Of a stretch of 22,219 bases of DNA, positions 1 through 6,717 are shown piece after piece. A program made the translations under genes and the position numbers. The notes under the pieces were generated by a model. The model made no database searches, had not been told where the DNA came from, and saw only the letters and a program-made list of their open reading frames with translations. Within the stretch, counting starts at the first letter, position 1. Each line of letters begins with the position of its first letter. Source of the stretch: Nonomuraea candida (GTDB lineage: Bacteria > Actinomycetota > Actinomycetes > Streptosporangiales > Streptosporangiaceae); the NCBI RefSeq assembly GCF_000725485.1, contig NZ_JOAG01000085.1:1-22219 (forward strand). Reading direction: 5' to 3'.

Positions 1-344
1 GACTTTCCGGACCCAGGTAGGCCGTTCACCAGCACTAAGAGTCTGTCCACCCGATCATGATGCCGGGCCCGTGAAGAGAGCGGAATCTGCTCCAACCGTA
101 CGACGTGCTGGGCGAGGGCGGCCAGGTGGGCGGCGCGCCGGCGCGCGGCCTCCTCCATCGCCTCCAGCTCCTCTGGGGCGGTGAGGGAGGGCCGGGTCAC
201 GGCGGCCGGGTGCTCGATGCGCCAAGCGGCCTGGCGGCAGGCCCCGGAGCAGTAGCGGCGCCGGCTGGTGGCGTCGGCGGGCAGCTCCTTGCGGCAGAAC
301 GGGGAGGCACACCGGCGCCCGGGGTCGGGCTGCGGGTCGGGCAT
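1..344 (-). CDS. Zinc-finger plus P-loop NTPase/kinase-like protein, partial (C-terminus beyond the left edge)
   Basis: The gene reads leftward off the window, so only its first 114 residues are visible. ATG at 344 is preceded by GAGAGG about 10 nt upstream. Residues 11-40 carry a zinc-ribbon-like set of cysteines (CASPFC, then YCSGAC) followed by a charged helix rich in Glu, Ala and Arg. The visible end reads LLVLVNGLPGSGKS, a textbook Walker A motif. NGxPGSGKS is typical of AAA_33/zeta-toxin-like P-loop kinases, but the lid and Walker B lie outside the window, so the substrate cannot be named. It diverges from the membrane gene at 638 across a spacer full of GTGACG motifs. The frame is supported by the motifs and third-position G/C bias. 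Confidence 0.75.
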   Translation of the reverse strand, partial: MPDPQPDPGRRCASPFCRKELPADATSRRRYCSGACRQAAWRIEHPAAVTRPSLTAPEELEAMEEAARRRAAHLAALAQHVVRLEQIPLSSRARHHDRVDRLLVLVNGLPGSGK

Positions 345-365
345 GAGTGGTGGCCTCTCGGTAGC

Positions 366-597
366 GTGTGACGGTCAGGCGGTTCTGCGTTCCGTCACAC
401 CGTGGCGTGACGGAGGCAGTGTCGCCGCCTAGGGCGTGACGGTCCTCATGCTGCCACCCCTCCAATCGTCACGCGCGTTGCGGACATGTTGCCGTAATTC
501 TGTGACGAAACGTTGCCGGCGTCCGGAACCCTCTGCACACCCGTCCCGTAAAACGACCGATTCGAGGCTGCAAGAGGGCAGGTAACGCGTTCGTCAC
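366..597. promoter_or_regulatory. Cluster of seven GTGACG motifs in a divergent promoter region
   Basis: The 293-bp spacer between the divergent starts at 344 and 638 holds seven copies of GTGACG(G/A). On the plus strand they lie at 366-374, 405-413, 434-442 and 501-508. On the minus strand they lie at 392-400, 467-474 and 592-597. The first two form a perfect inverted repeat (GTGTGACGG / CCGTCACAC) with a 17-nt spacer. Such a density is far above chance for a 6-mer in about 230 bp. The cluster most likely binds a regulator of one or both flanking genes; the protein is unknown. Confidence 0.5.
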
Positions 598-637
598 TAT
601 GCGTCCGCTCCTGCCGGTGCGGGAGCACTCTGGAGAC

Positions 638-1210
638 ATGTCGAAAACGGCTGGGGTCGTGCGGGGTTCCCGGCTGTGGCGGGGGGGGGGGATCGCCGCG
701 ATCGTCGTGCTGGCGATCTCGCTGGCGGCGGGGCTGGTGTGGTTCTTCGCCGATCCGCTGAACGTGCCCGCGGACGTGCTGGAGACTCTGGATCGGCAGG
801 CGAGTGTGGTGGCCATGTTCACCGGCATGGCGCTGGGCGTGGCCGGGCTGGTGGCCGCCATGGTGGCCCTGCGCGCGTCGGCGCGCGACGGCCGTACGGG
901 GCCCGCTGCCACCCCGTCGGACGCCGGACAGTCCCTGCGTTCCAGCGCGGTCAAGCCTCGCAGCCTCGCTTACGACCACACCCCCGCCTCTCGCCGTTCT
1001 CGCCCGCCTCACCGAGATCTTTCGGCGCTGCGTACACACGTTCCGCCGTTCCTCCGCCAGGTCCTCATGGCAGAGCACCAGAACATCTTGGCCGGGCGGC
1101 CGCCTCAACGGTTGTGCTCCCTTCACCACGGCTGCGGGCTCGCCCTCATCGGAACACCGAACAGGGCGCCCCGCCCGGAGACGCCCCAACAGCTCAGGGA
1201 GCGCCCCTGA
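638..1210 (+). pseudogene. Truncated membrane-anchor gene (two TM helices, then no recognisable sequence)
   Basis: From ATG 638 (GGAG just upstream; an in-frame ATG lies at 599) the first 85 or so residues look genuine. They have a hydrophobic helix (IAAIVVLAISLAAGLVWFF), a loop with ADPLNVPADVLETL, and a second helix (VAMFTGMALGVAGLVAAMVAL). Two-helix N-termini of this kind anchor larger actinobacterial proteins with TPR or other repeat domains. After about position 900 the frame becomes Ser/Pro/Arg-rich low-complexity sequence with no coding character, and the stop comes only at 1210. I read it as a gene that lost its cytoplasmic domain. An 11-G run at 681-691 lies within the first helix region. 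A genuine short membrane protein is possible but less likely. Confidence 0.45.
681..691 (+). repeat. Homopolymer tract of 11 G inside the membrane-anchor gene
   Basis: Eleven consecutive G encode Gly-Gly-Gly at the start of the first TM helix. The frame agrees on both sides of the tract, so the gene is in frame as read. Long G tracts are prone to slippage and to sequencing error. Confidence 0.9.
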
Positions 1211-1256
1211 ACTCCGCCGGGCGGCGCCCTGGAAGGAAGTCGCCGGTGCTACGGGC
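905..1256. other. Stretch without a convincing gene
   Basis: All frames between the end of the TM part of the gene at 638 and the stop codon at 1257 give Arg/Pro/Ser-rich sequence without motifs. I see no strong hairpin or promoter. It is probably the debris of whatever removed the 3' part of the upstream gene. Confidence 0.5.
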
Positions 1257-1520
1257 TCAGTCCGGCATGTCGTACCACTGGGGTTCGGGGTGCGGGCTGG
1301 GAGCGGGGCCCGCGTCCGTACCGGGGGTTACGTACAGGTTGACGGTGTCGGAGCTGTAGAACCGGGTGGAGGCCTCGATCCAGTCGTCCTTGACCTGGCT
1401 CGCTGGCACGGCCTCGTCGAACCACGAGGTGCCGCCGTCGCCGTCGTCCTTGTACATCCAGAGCAGGAGGGGCTGGAGCAGGCCGAGCCCGATGCCGAGC
1501 AGGCTCAGCGCCGCGGCCAC
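1257..1520 (-). CDS. Small single-TM protein, possibly N-terminally truncated
   Basis: The 87-residue product has an N-terminal hydrophobic helix (ALSLLGIGLGLLQPLLLWMY) and an acidic, aromatic-containing C-terminal part that would face outside. The GTG start at 1520 sits inside the helix and has no clear ribosome binding site. The next upstream in-frame codons lead through a fragment homologous to the 3' end of the gene at 3821-4621 to a stop. The gene therefore appears to be fused to foreign sequence at its 5' end, and its original start may be lost. I do not recognise the family. Confidence 0.5.
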   Translation of the reverse strand: MAAALSLLGIGLGLLQPLLLWMYKDDGDGGTSWFDEAVPASQVKDDWIEASTRFYSSDTVNLYVTPGTDAGPAPSPHPEPQWYDMPD

Positions 1521-1539
1521 GGCGATCGCCGGCCGACGC

Positions 1540-1585
1540 CGGGCAGCCGCACCAGGGCCTCATACAGGTGCTCGGCGTCGCAGGG
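1540..1585 (+). repeat. 46-bp dispersed direct repeat, copy 1
   Basis: This segment matches 3952-3997 at 45 of 46 positions, including a perfect 36-bp stretch (1550-1585 against 3962-3997). It is the best-preserved part of the duplicated gene fragment. Confidence 0.85.
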
Positions 1586-1620
1586 GCCGGCGCCGGCCCC
1601 GCTCAGGTGGTCGCCGCGGA
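1540..1620 (-). pseudogene. Fragment duplicating the 3' part of the gene at 3821-4621
   Basis: Read on the minus strand this segment gives LVRGDHL followed by CDAEHLYEALVRLPG. The broken gene at 3821-4621 has LIRGDDL followed by CDAEHLYEALVWLPG. The fragment has a stop just upstream, no start, and runs into the 5' end of the small TM gene. Its other side overlaps the 3' end of the gene at 1603-2274. It is a gene scrap. Confidence 0.6.
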
Positions 1621-2274
1621 CGAGTCAGCTCCCCTGGGGTGGTTTCGTTGCCGCTGCACGCCGAGGAAGCGGACCACCACCACGCCGATGATCACGGCAG
1701 ATGACGTCCATACAACCCATTGCCCGATGGTCGTGATCACTCCATTCCTACCGGGCGGCATCACGACCATCTGGACCGCCGCGCCGACCGGCACCGCCAT
1801 CTGGGCGAGCACTCCGATCACTCCCGGCCTCCTGGCGCAGGCGCCAATGACACCCAGGATCGGTCCGAGCAGGAGGGCCATGGTCCACCAGAAGGCCGTG
1901 TCGACCGCGTAAGAGGTGACCGGATCGTCGTGGATGATGGTGTCGAGGGCATAGTACGAACCCGTGGCAGCGAGCAGGGGCAGCACACCGGCGACGGCGC
2001 CCCGGGCGAGAATCCGGGAACCGAACGCGCTCAGTCCCGATTGAGTGGCCCACGCTCCCGCCAGTACCGCCAGCCCGGCCCAGGCCCAGCCGGAGTCCAG
2101 TAGGACGCTCAGGATTTCCGCGATCGACCACCCGTTGGTCGTGGCTTCCCGGCTGTCCAGATCCACAGAGGACTGGGCTACGGCGTTGACCAGGGAGGTG
2201 GCCGCGCCGTACACGGCGCCGGCCGCCAGGACAGCTAGGAGAACAGGTGAGCCATGACGCGAATGGTTGGTCAT
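1603..2274 (-). CDS. Multi-TM membrane protein of unknown function
   Basis: The ATG at 2274 (MTNHSRHG) is chosen over upstream in-frame codons because the sequence before it is Arg/Pro-rich and not coding-like. The 223-residue product has about six hydrophobic segments separated by short loops: VLLAVLAAGAVYG, WAWAGLAVLAGAWA, AVAGVLPLLAATGSYY, WWTMALLLGPILGVIG, IGVLAQMAVPVGAA and AVIIGVVVVRFLG. This architecture resembles small actinobacterial six-helix DUF families such as DUF6518, but I cannot assign one. Its last codons overlap the scrap at 1540-1620, so the original C-terminus may be slightly altered. It diverges from the sigma-factor gene at 2480. Confidence 0.7.
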   Translation of the reverse strand: MTNHSRHGSPVLLAVLAAGAVYGAATSLVNAVAQSSVDLDSREATTNGWSIAEILSVLLDSGWAWAGLAVLAGAWATQSGLSAFGSRILARGAVAGVLPLLAATGSYYALDTIIHDDPVTSYAVDTAFWWTMALLLGPILGVIGACARRPGVIGVLAQMAVPVGAAVQMVVMPPGRNGVITTIGQWVVWTSSAVIIGVVVVRFLGVQRQRNHPRGADSSAATT

Positions 2275-2479
2275 GGGCGGCTTTTCTACCAGACCTGGCC
2301 GCGTCCGGCCCAACCGGAAAGAACAGAGCTGGTAGCACCCGGGCGCCATGCAAGAGCTGCGCTCCGCTCATCCACGCGACATGACCCGACCTGACCGGCG
2401 CGAAATGCGACATGTAATGCGTCGGAGTCCTTCGGTCAAGTACAGAGTGTAGGAACCGAACGACGAAGGGAGCTGGGCC

Positions 2480-3052
2480 GTGCGGCTCAGACAGGCGGGA
2501 CCTTCGGGCCCGCTAGCGGGGCCGGAGGCCTTTGAGGCCTTCTACCTGCGGCATTACGACGCGATGACACGGTTCCTCGCCCGGCGGGTCATCGATCCGC
2601 ACGCGGTGGCCGATCTGACGGCGGAGGTGTTCCTGGCGGCGCTCCACTCACGGCACACCTACCGGGTGGGGCGGGGAAGCGAAATCGGATGGTTGTACGG
2701 GGTGGCGCGCAACGTACTGTCGGTAGAACGGCGGCGCGCCCAGCGTGAGGCTCGCGCCATGGAGCGGGCTGCCGGCCATCGGGTCCTGGACAGCGATGAC
2801 GTGGCCGATCTGACCGATCGCATCGACGCCGAGGAGCCCGCCCGGCAGGCGCTGAAAGCCATGGCCCATCTGCCCGACGGTGAGAGCGCGCTGCTCGAAC
2901 TGGTGGTGATCGATCAGTTGACGGTGGCCGAGGCAGCTGAAGCGCTCGGCATCAAGGTGGGGACGGCCAGAGTCCGGCTCCACCGCGCCCGCCGGTCGTT
3001 ACGGAAGGTCCCGGGCGTGGTGGCGACTCTGGTCACGGAGGGAATGAGATGA
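2480..3052 (+). CDS. ECF-type RNA polymerase sigma factor
   Basis: The product has 190 aa, a normal length for an ECF sigma factor. GTG 2480 follows GGGAG at a 7-nt spacing. Region 2 occupies about residues 17-88 (FYLRHYDAMTRFLARR, AEVFLAAL, WLYGVARNVL: core binding and -10 recognition). Region 4 occupies about 124-176 (LTVAEAAEALGIKVGTARVR: the HTH that reads the -35). The linker is short and no sigma-1 or sigma-3 region is present. The ATGA overlap with the next gene at 3049 indicates translational coupling to a membrane partner, as in sigma/anti-sigma pairs. By homology it redirects RNA polymerase in response to an envelope signal; the regulon cannot be read from this window. Confidence 0.93.
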   Translation: MRLRQAGPSGPLAGPEAFEAFYLRHYDAMTRFLARRVIDPHAVADLTAEVFLAALHSRHTYRVGRGSEIGWLYGVARNVLSVERRRAQREARAMERAAGHRVLDSDDVADLTDRIDAEEPARQALKAMAHLPDGESALLELVVIDQLTVAEAAEALGIKVGTARVRLHRARRSLRKVPGVVATLVTEGMR

Positions 3053-3615
3053 CGTTCAAGGACAAGCTGCTCTTGGAGCTGCGTGCCGAGGCCACCAAGG
3101 TCACATGGGAACCTGTGCCGGCTCACCCGTCCCGCCGGTACGTGCTGGCAGGAGCGGGGCTGGTCGTTGTGGCGGCCGCCGCAATGGTGGTGACCTCGAT
3201 GCCGCTGCTACCCAGCACTCCGGCGTTCGCGGTTGAGAAGAATTCCGACGGCACGGTCACCGTCAGGATCCACGAGCTGATCGAGTCAGAGGAACTGGAG
3301 AAGAGGCTGGCCGAGGCAGGTGTCAAGGCCGTGATCGACTATCTTCCCGATGGCCAGCAGTGTCAGATGGACCGAGGCGAAATCGTTCCCGCCCCCGTGA
3401 ATCCGCTGCAACGCACCGCGGATTATGGGACCTGGCTGATCGACCCGAAGAGCCTGGCGCCGGATGAGACGCTCCTCATCAGAATGAGCTTCAAAGACAA
3501 CGATCCGGCCAAGGGCTTCGGCGGAGGCGTCGGCAAGATCCGCGGTCCGGTAGCACCGTGTGTACCGGTCCCGATGGGCACACGCGGGCCGGACGGTGGA
3601 GGGCCTGTGTCGTAA
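3049..3615 (+). CDS. Membrane-anchored sigma-factor partner (putative anti-sigma)
   Basis: The ATG at 3049 overlaps the sigma stop codon (ATGA). Residues 1-30 are charged and cytoplasmic. One TM helix spans 31-54 (VLAGAGLVVVAAAAMVVTS). The remaining roughly 130 residues would be extracytoplasmic, starting with a repeat-like TPAFAVEKNSDGTVTVRIHE segment and carrying cysteines at 105 and 171 that could pair. I see no HxxxCxxC zinc anti-sigma (ZAS) motif, so the N-terminus is not a classic ZAS domain. The anti-sigma role rests on operon position and topology, not on a recognised domain. It could instead be a sensor or effector controlled by the sigma factor. Confidence 0.8.
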   Translation: MTFKDKLLLELRAEATKVTWEPVPAHPSRRYVLAGAGLVVVAAAAMVVTSMPLLPSTPAFAVEKNSDGTVTVRIHELIESEELEKRLAEAGVKAVIDYLPDGQQCQMDRGEIVPAPVNPLQRTADYGTWLIDPKSLAPDETLLIRMSFKDNDPAKGFGGGVGKIRGPVAPCVPVPMGTRGPDGGGPVS

Positions 3616-3770
3616 CTCCCAGATGGCGACCACGGGCATAGCGGCGAGGCAGGGGCCCCTCCGTCTCGATGAGGGGCTGAACAGTGCCGCTGCTCGCTGG
3701 TACAGCGGCCGGTGGGTGATGCGCGTCACCCAGTCTGCCCAGATAGGAACGACTGGTCGTCGATGCTGCT

Positions 3771-3795
3771 GTCCCGAAGACGACCGTTTCGGGAC
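3771..3795 (+). terminator. 8-bp hairpin between converging genes
   Basis: GTCCCGAA (3771-3778) and TTCGGGAC (3788-3795) form a perfect stem with a 9-nt loop. It lies between the 3' end of the sigma operon (3615) and the converging 3' end of the broken gene at 3821. It has no U-tract, so a terminator role is plausible but weak. Nothing else was seen in 3616-3820. Confidence 0.35.
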
Positions 3796-3820
3796 GGCTT
3801 TGACCAGCGCCGATCGGCGG

Positions 3821-4621
3821 TCAGGGGTGCGGGCCTCCTGTGGAGTTGTCCCCGTAGCGGGCGTTCGGGTTCGGCCGGCTGGTGGCGCCGGGGATGGTGC
3901 GCACCGCGACTGCGGCGTGCACCGGGCAGGCGAGCTCCTCACAGCCTTCGCCGGGCAGCCACACCAGGGCCTCATACAGGTGCTCGGCGTCGCAGGGACT
4001 GCCGCTGTCGTCGTCCAGATCGTCGCCGCGGATGAGCTCGCATGCCACGCCGTAGGCGGTGGCGCGGTCGACGGCGGCGCGCCTGGGCCAGCGCGATGGC
4101 GGCCGTGTAGAGATGGCCACGGGCGATGGGGTGGAATTGGTCGTCCTCATCGCGCGCGTACTGCTCGGTCTCGGTGCGCAGGCTCTCGACCGCATGAAGC
4201 AGTTCCATCAGGTACCGAGTGAGGTCCTGATCTCTGCGGTCGTGGTAGGCGTCGGCCCGGCGGATGTTGGGGTCGGCCGGGTGCGCGACGGGCCCGACGA
4301 CGCCGGGCTTGGCCAGCCGCCGCTCGGTCAGCGTCAGCACCGGGGTGAGAAGCAGATGCTGCCTGCTTTGTTCGTTCGGCGCGCTGACTTGCTCACCCGG
4401 CCCGGCGACTTGGCTGGCCTGGTTGGCGAGTGTGAGCTCGCGTTGGGCTACGATGGCGCAGGCGGTGTGGTCGGCGGGATCGGAACCGGGCTCAAGTTGG
4501 GCGTCGCCGATGCACACCGGGGCGTCGGGCTCGACGGCGGCGGCCAACGCGGCCAGTTCGGCGGCGGTGGCGATGAGATGGGCCGGCCAGCCGGATGGTT
4601 GGCCGCGTGGTCGTCAGTCAT
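3821..4621 (-). pseudogene. Doubly frameshifted orphan gene, last of the 7309-3821 run
   Basis: The natural start is ATG 4621, which overlaps the stop of the upstream HTH gene (ATGA). The first 14 residues (MTDDHAANHPAGRP) are in one frame. The sequence then continues in the -1 frame (AHLIATAAELAALAAAVEPD and on to RGHLYTAAIALAQ). Near 4083 it switches back (AAVDRATAYGVACELIRGDD, then GPHP at the stop, 3821). The two single-base shifts, near 4583 and 4083, cancel out. The restored product would be about 266 aa, helical and acidic, with a cysteine-containing C-terminus. A scrap of a homologue lies at 1540-1620. The family is unknown. The cause is true decay or two assembly indels. Confidence 0.7.
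3952..3997 (+). repeat. 46-bp dispersed direct repeat, copy 2
   Basis: This is the partner of 1540-1585 with 45/46 identity, inside the 3' portion of the frameshifted gene. It encodes, on the minus strand, the CDAEHLYEALVWLPG segment. Confidence 0.85.
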
Positions 4622-5400
4622 GAGCTGCTCGTTTCGGTGCCGATCCACACATTGCAGTGGGCGCACCAGTCGCGGGCGGTGGCCAGGTCGGGGAGGGTCC
4701 GGTACGGCCCCCAGATCTTCTTGGGCCAGCGCCGTTCGTGCTCGCTGGTGTGCTGGTCCGGGGTCTGGGTCTCGGCGATCGACTTGGTGTGGGCGTCCTG
4801 GGCCCGGTATGTGGCGGCCTTCTGGCGCGCGGCGGCGGCGTGCTTCTTGGCGTCCCGCGAGGGGCGCGGGCCCGCTGCCAGGCGCTCCCACAGGACGGCT
4901 TCCCGCTCGCTGATCTCTGCCAGGAGGTGCGGGGGCGGGGAGGCGAACTCGTCGAACAGCGGGCCGCTCGACAAGCTCATCATCTCGACCAGGGGCGTCA
5001 TCCGGGCCAGCCCGCCGGACACCGGCCGCTCGCCGACGTCGCGGCCGTCGGCCTGGGCGTGCGCGAGCGCCCACTTGTCCAGGTAGGCGGCCGTCTCCTC
5101 GGGCGTGGCGGTTCCGGCGGGCATCCGGTTGTAGGTGTGCGTCTCCAGCCCGCCGCTGATCCCGTACATCTCATCGGTGACAATCGGGCGCTTGACCGCC
5201 TCCTCCCACTCCTCGACGGCCTGACGGAACTTGGCGTGGGCGGACTGCCGGGTGATCTCCAGAGTGTCCCCGATGTCCTCCCACGAGGCGCCGCCGACCT
5301 TCTCCACGATCACCGCCCGGTCCAGCAACTCCTGAGCCCGCCGGACGAACCGGGCCGCGTCCTCGACCGGGCGCGGCTCCGAGGTCGGCCAGACCGCCAC
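4618..5400 (-). CDS. HTH-containing protein with sigma-region-4-like motif
   Basis: The product has 260 aa from GTG 5400. Residues about 12-60 form a helix-turn-helix of the sigma-70 region 4/Sigma70_r4_2 kind (RAQELLDRAVIVEKVGG, ASWEDIGDTLEITRQSAHAKF), so it probably binds DNA. The middle is helical and Glu/Ala-rich. The C-terminus carries WCAHCNVWIGTE, a possible CxxC metal or redox site. It starts 8 nt downstream of the stop of the 5409-5750 gene, and its stop overlaps the next start at 4621 (ATGA). The region just before its start is the left arm of a 21-bp inverted repeat, so the original N-terminus could be longer. Its function is otherwise unknown. Confidence 0.75.
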   Translation of the reverse strand: MAVWPTSEPRPVEDAARFVRRAQELLDRAVIVEKVGGASWEDIGDTLEITRQSAHAKFRQAVEEWEEAVKRPIVTDEMYGISGGLETHTYNRMPAGTATPEETAAYLDKWALAHAQADGRDVGERPVSGGLARMTPLVEMMSLSSGPLFDEFASPPPHLLAEISEREAVLWERLAAGPRPSRDAKKHAAAARQKAATYRAQDAHTKSIAETQTPDQHTSEHERRWPKKIWGPYRTLPDLATARDWCAHCNVWIGTETSSS

Positions 5401-5408
5401 GAAGCCGA

Positions 5409-5750
5409 TCAGGAAGTCGGCCAGGCCCGCAGACCAAGTACGGCTGGAAGGGGCAGCCGATTGACATAAAAAGAGATATCGAGCAGCTCGACCTGCGGAA
5501 ACGCCCCCGTGATCGTTATCGCGCCGGACTTATCCCGCCATGTTCGAGCCGTAATCCTCGGGCGCACACCCCGCCTCGACCAGGGGACTATCCCTTTCGG
5601 TCGTACTTGGTCTGCGGGCCTGTAGGAGATCACGGTGTCGTGGGCGGCGAGCGCCGCGTCGACCATCCGGTGGACCAGGCCCGGGTCCAGGAATGCGGGC
5701 GTGCCCAGGTACAGGGCCTTGGCGGCGGCCTGGTAGGCGACCTGGCTCAT
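5409..5750 (-). CDS. Small orphan protein whose C-terminal half lies in the inverted-repeat segment
   Basis: ATG 5750 overlaps the upstream stop (ATGA). Residues 1-50 (MSQVAYQAAAKALYLG, then LVHRMVDAALAAHDTVISYR) look like the rest of the operon. From about residue 43 onward the coding sequence runs through the 201-bp segment flanked by 21-bp inverted repeats and becomes Arg-rich and atypical, ending at 5409. The original protein was probably short, and its C-terminus appears to have been replaced. If the segment were inverted, the product would end soon after VRLEGAAD. I do not recognise a family. Confidence 0.55.
   Translation of the reverse strand: MSQVAYQAAAKALYLGTPAFLDPGLVHRMVDAALAAHDTVISYRPADQVRPKGIVPWSRRGVRPRITARTWRDKSGAITITGAFPQVELLDISFYVNRLPLPAVLGLRAWPTS
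5422..5622. repeat. 201-bp segment bounded by perfect 21-bp inverted repeats
   Basis: The arms at 5422-5442 and 5602-5622 are exact reverse complements and enclose 159 bp that are visibly poorer in G/C than the surroundings, including an AT-rich patch at 5461-5480. The segment forms the 3' half of the gene at 5409-5750. No target-site duplication was seen next to the arms. It could be a small non-autonomous insertion (MITE-like), an invertible segment, or an inverted duplication. Confidence 0.7.
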
Positions 5751-6235
5751 TCTGGGACGCTCCTCATCGTGTTCAGCTGCACGTCCGCGAGCGGGCCGTG
5801 CAGGTTCGTGTAGCCGGGGCCGAACATCGGCTCCAGCGCGGCCGCTGGCAACGCCTTCCGGCCGCGCCGCACGGCGAGCAGTAGGTCGCTCATGTGGGCG
5901 TGGATGATGCCCGTCGCCTGCGCGCGGCGGCGGGCTCGCGCCGCCTGAACCTGCATGAACGACAGCATCCATTCGGGCACCATCTCGGCCGCGTGGCCGC
6001 ACTCGAACACCGTGTACGGTGTCGTGCCCGGCCCACGGACCCGCCCGCGAATCTCCCGCTCACCGCAGCCAGGGCAGCCGGGCGGGTCGTGCAGCTTGCC
6101 CAGGTCGTTCTCGGCGAGCACCAGGCCGACGTCGCCCTCGCTGATCTCGGTGAAGGCGTCCTCGTCGCGCGGGTCCGTGCCGACCGGCGCGACCGAGAGC
6201 CGCCCCCGGCCGAGGAAGGAGATGATGCCCCTCAC
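5747..6235 (-). CDS. Orphan protein with CxxC zinc-ribbon-like motif
   Basis: GTG 6235 overlaps the stop of the preceding gene (GTGA), which fixes the start. The 162-aa product begins VRGIISFLGRGRLSVAP. It has CPGCGEREIRGRV and a later ECGH at about residues 59-85, which may bind one metal ion. After that it is helical (EWMLSFMQVQAARARRRAQA). The stop at 5747 overlaps the next start. The position within a coupled run of small cysteine-pair proteins suggests a shared process. I do not recognise the family. Confidence 0.75.
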   Translation of the reverse strand: MRGIISFLGRGRLSVAPVGTDPRDEDAFTEISEGDVGLVLAENDLGKLHDPPGCPGCGEREIRGRVRGPGTTPYTVFECGHAAEMVPEWMLSFMQVQAARARRRAQATGIIHAHMSDLLLAVRRGRKALPAAALEPMFGPGYTNLHGPLADVQLNTMRSVPE

Positions 6236-6717
6236 AGCCACTCCGTCCTGTGCCCTGGATAGCTGAACCGGTACGGCGCGGCGGCCATCCGCAACGTCCG
6301 GCACGGGTAGGCGGTGCTGGAGGAGCATTCGGCGCAGACCAGCATCCGCTCCGGCGGATGACTGCGCGGGCCGGGCCCCGACTTGTGGACGACGATCTCC
6401 TTCGGGCCGTGCCACTCCACGAGCGCCACGTCCGCCTCCGTCCGGTGAGCGACGAACGCCGTGCCGCCTCGGCCGGCCTGGTGGCTGATCGCCTCGCGCA
6501 TCCACCGCGAGAACGCCGCGGCGTTGTCGCGCACCTCCGGCGCCACCGGCGGCGGCTCCCACGCGTAGCCGCGCTCCCCGCAGCTCCGGCACTCGTCGAC
6601 CTGCGGCCAACCGGTCTCCTCCGGCGGCCCCCACCAGTCCGGCGTCACCGGCACCTGGTCGCCCGGGTCGGAGGTGAACCACACGCAGAAGCGGTCCCCG
6701 TGCTTGACGTACGGCAT
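6232..6717 (-). CDS. Orphan protein with two cysteine pairs
   Basis: ATG 6717 overlaps the upstream stop (TGATG), so translation is coupled. The 161-aa product carries CRSCGERGYAWEPPP near residue 43 and MLVCAECSSSTAYPC near residue 130, either of which may form a zinc site. Trp-rich stretches (PDWWGPPEETGWP, SRWMREAISHQ) lie around the first pair. No catalytic motif was recognised. The stop at 6232 overlaps the next GTG start. Confidence 0.75.
   Translation of the reverse strand: MPYVKHGDRFCVWFTSDPGDQVPVTPDWWGPPEETGWPQVDECRSCGERGYAWEPPPVAPEVRDNAAAFSRWMREAISHQAGRGGTAFVAHRTEADVALVEWHGPKEIVVHKSGPGPRSHPPERMLVCAECSSSTAYPCRTLRMAAAPYRFSYPGHRTEWL

Noticed and set aside
446..1189. Long minus-strand reading frame antisense to the membrane-anchor gene, with a stretch vaguely like a transposase core (VLVLCHE)
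   Set aside because: The remainder is Arg/Gly/Pro-rich without motifs, and the opposite strand carries the clear TM helices. The short likeness is not enough to call an insertion-sequence remnant.
2452..2476. GGAACC as an ECF-type -35 for autoregulation of the sigma gene
   Set aside because: The matching -10 would fall on the ribosome binding site, too close to the GTG start to be convincing.
5171..5467. Minus-strand 98-codon frame starting in the inverted-repeat segment
   Set aside because: It overlaps the HTH gene in another frame and has the Arg/Gly composition of a shadow frame.
5461..5480. TTGACA followed by an AT-rich patch inside the 201-bp segment, a possible promoter
   Set aside because: No -10 hexamer lies at an acceptable distance (16-19 bp) downstream.
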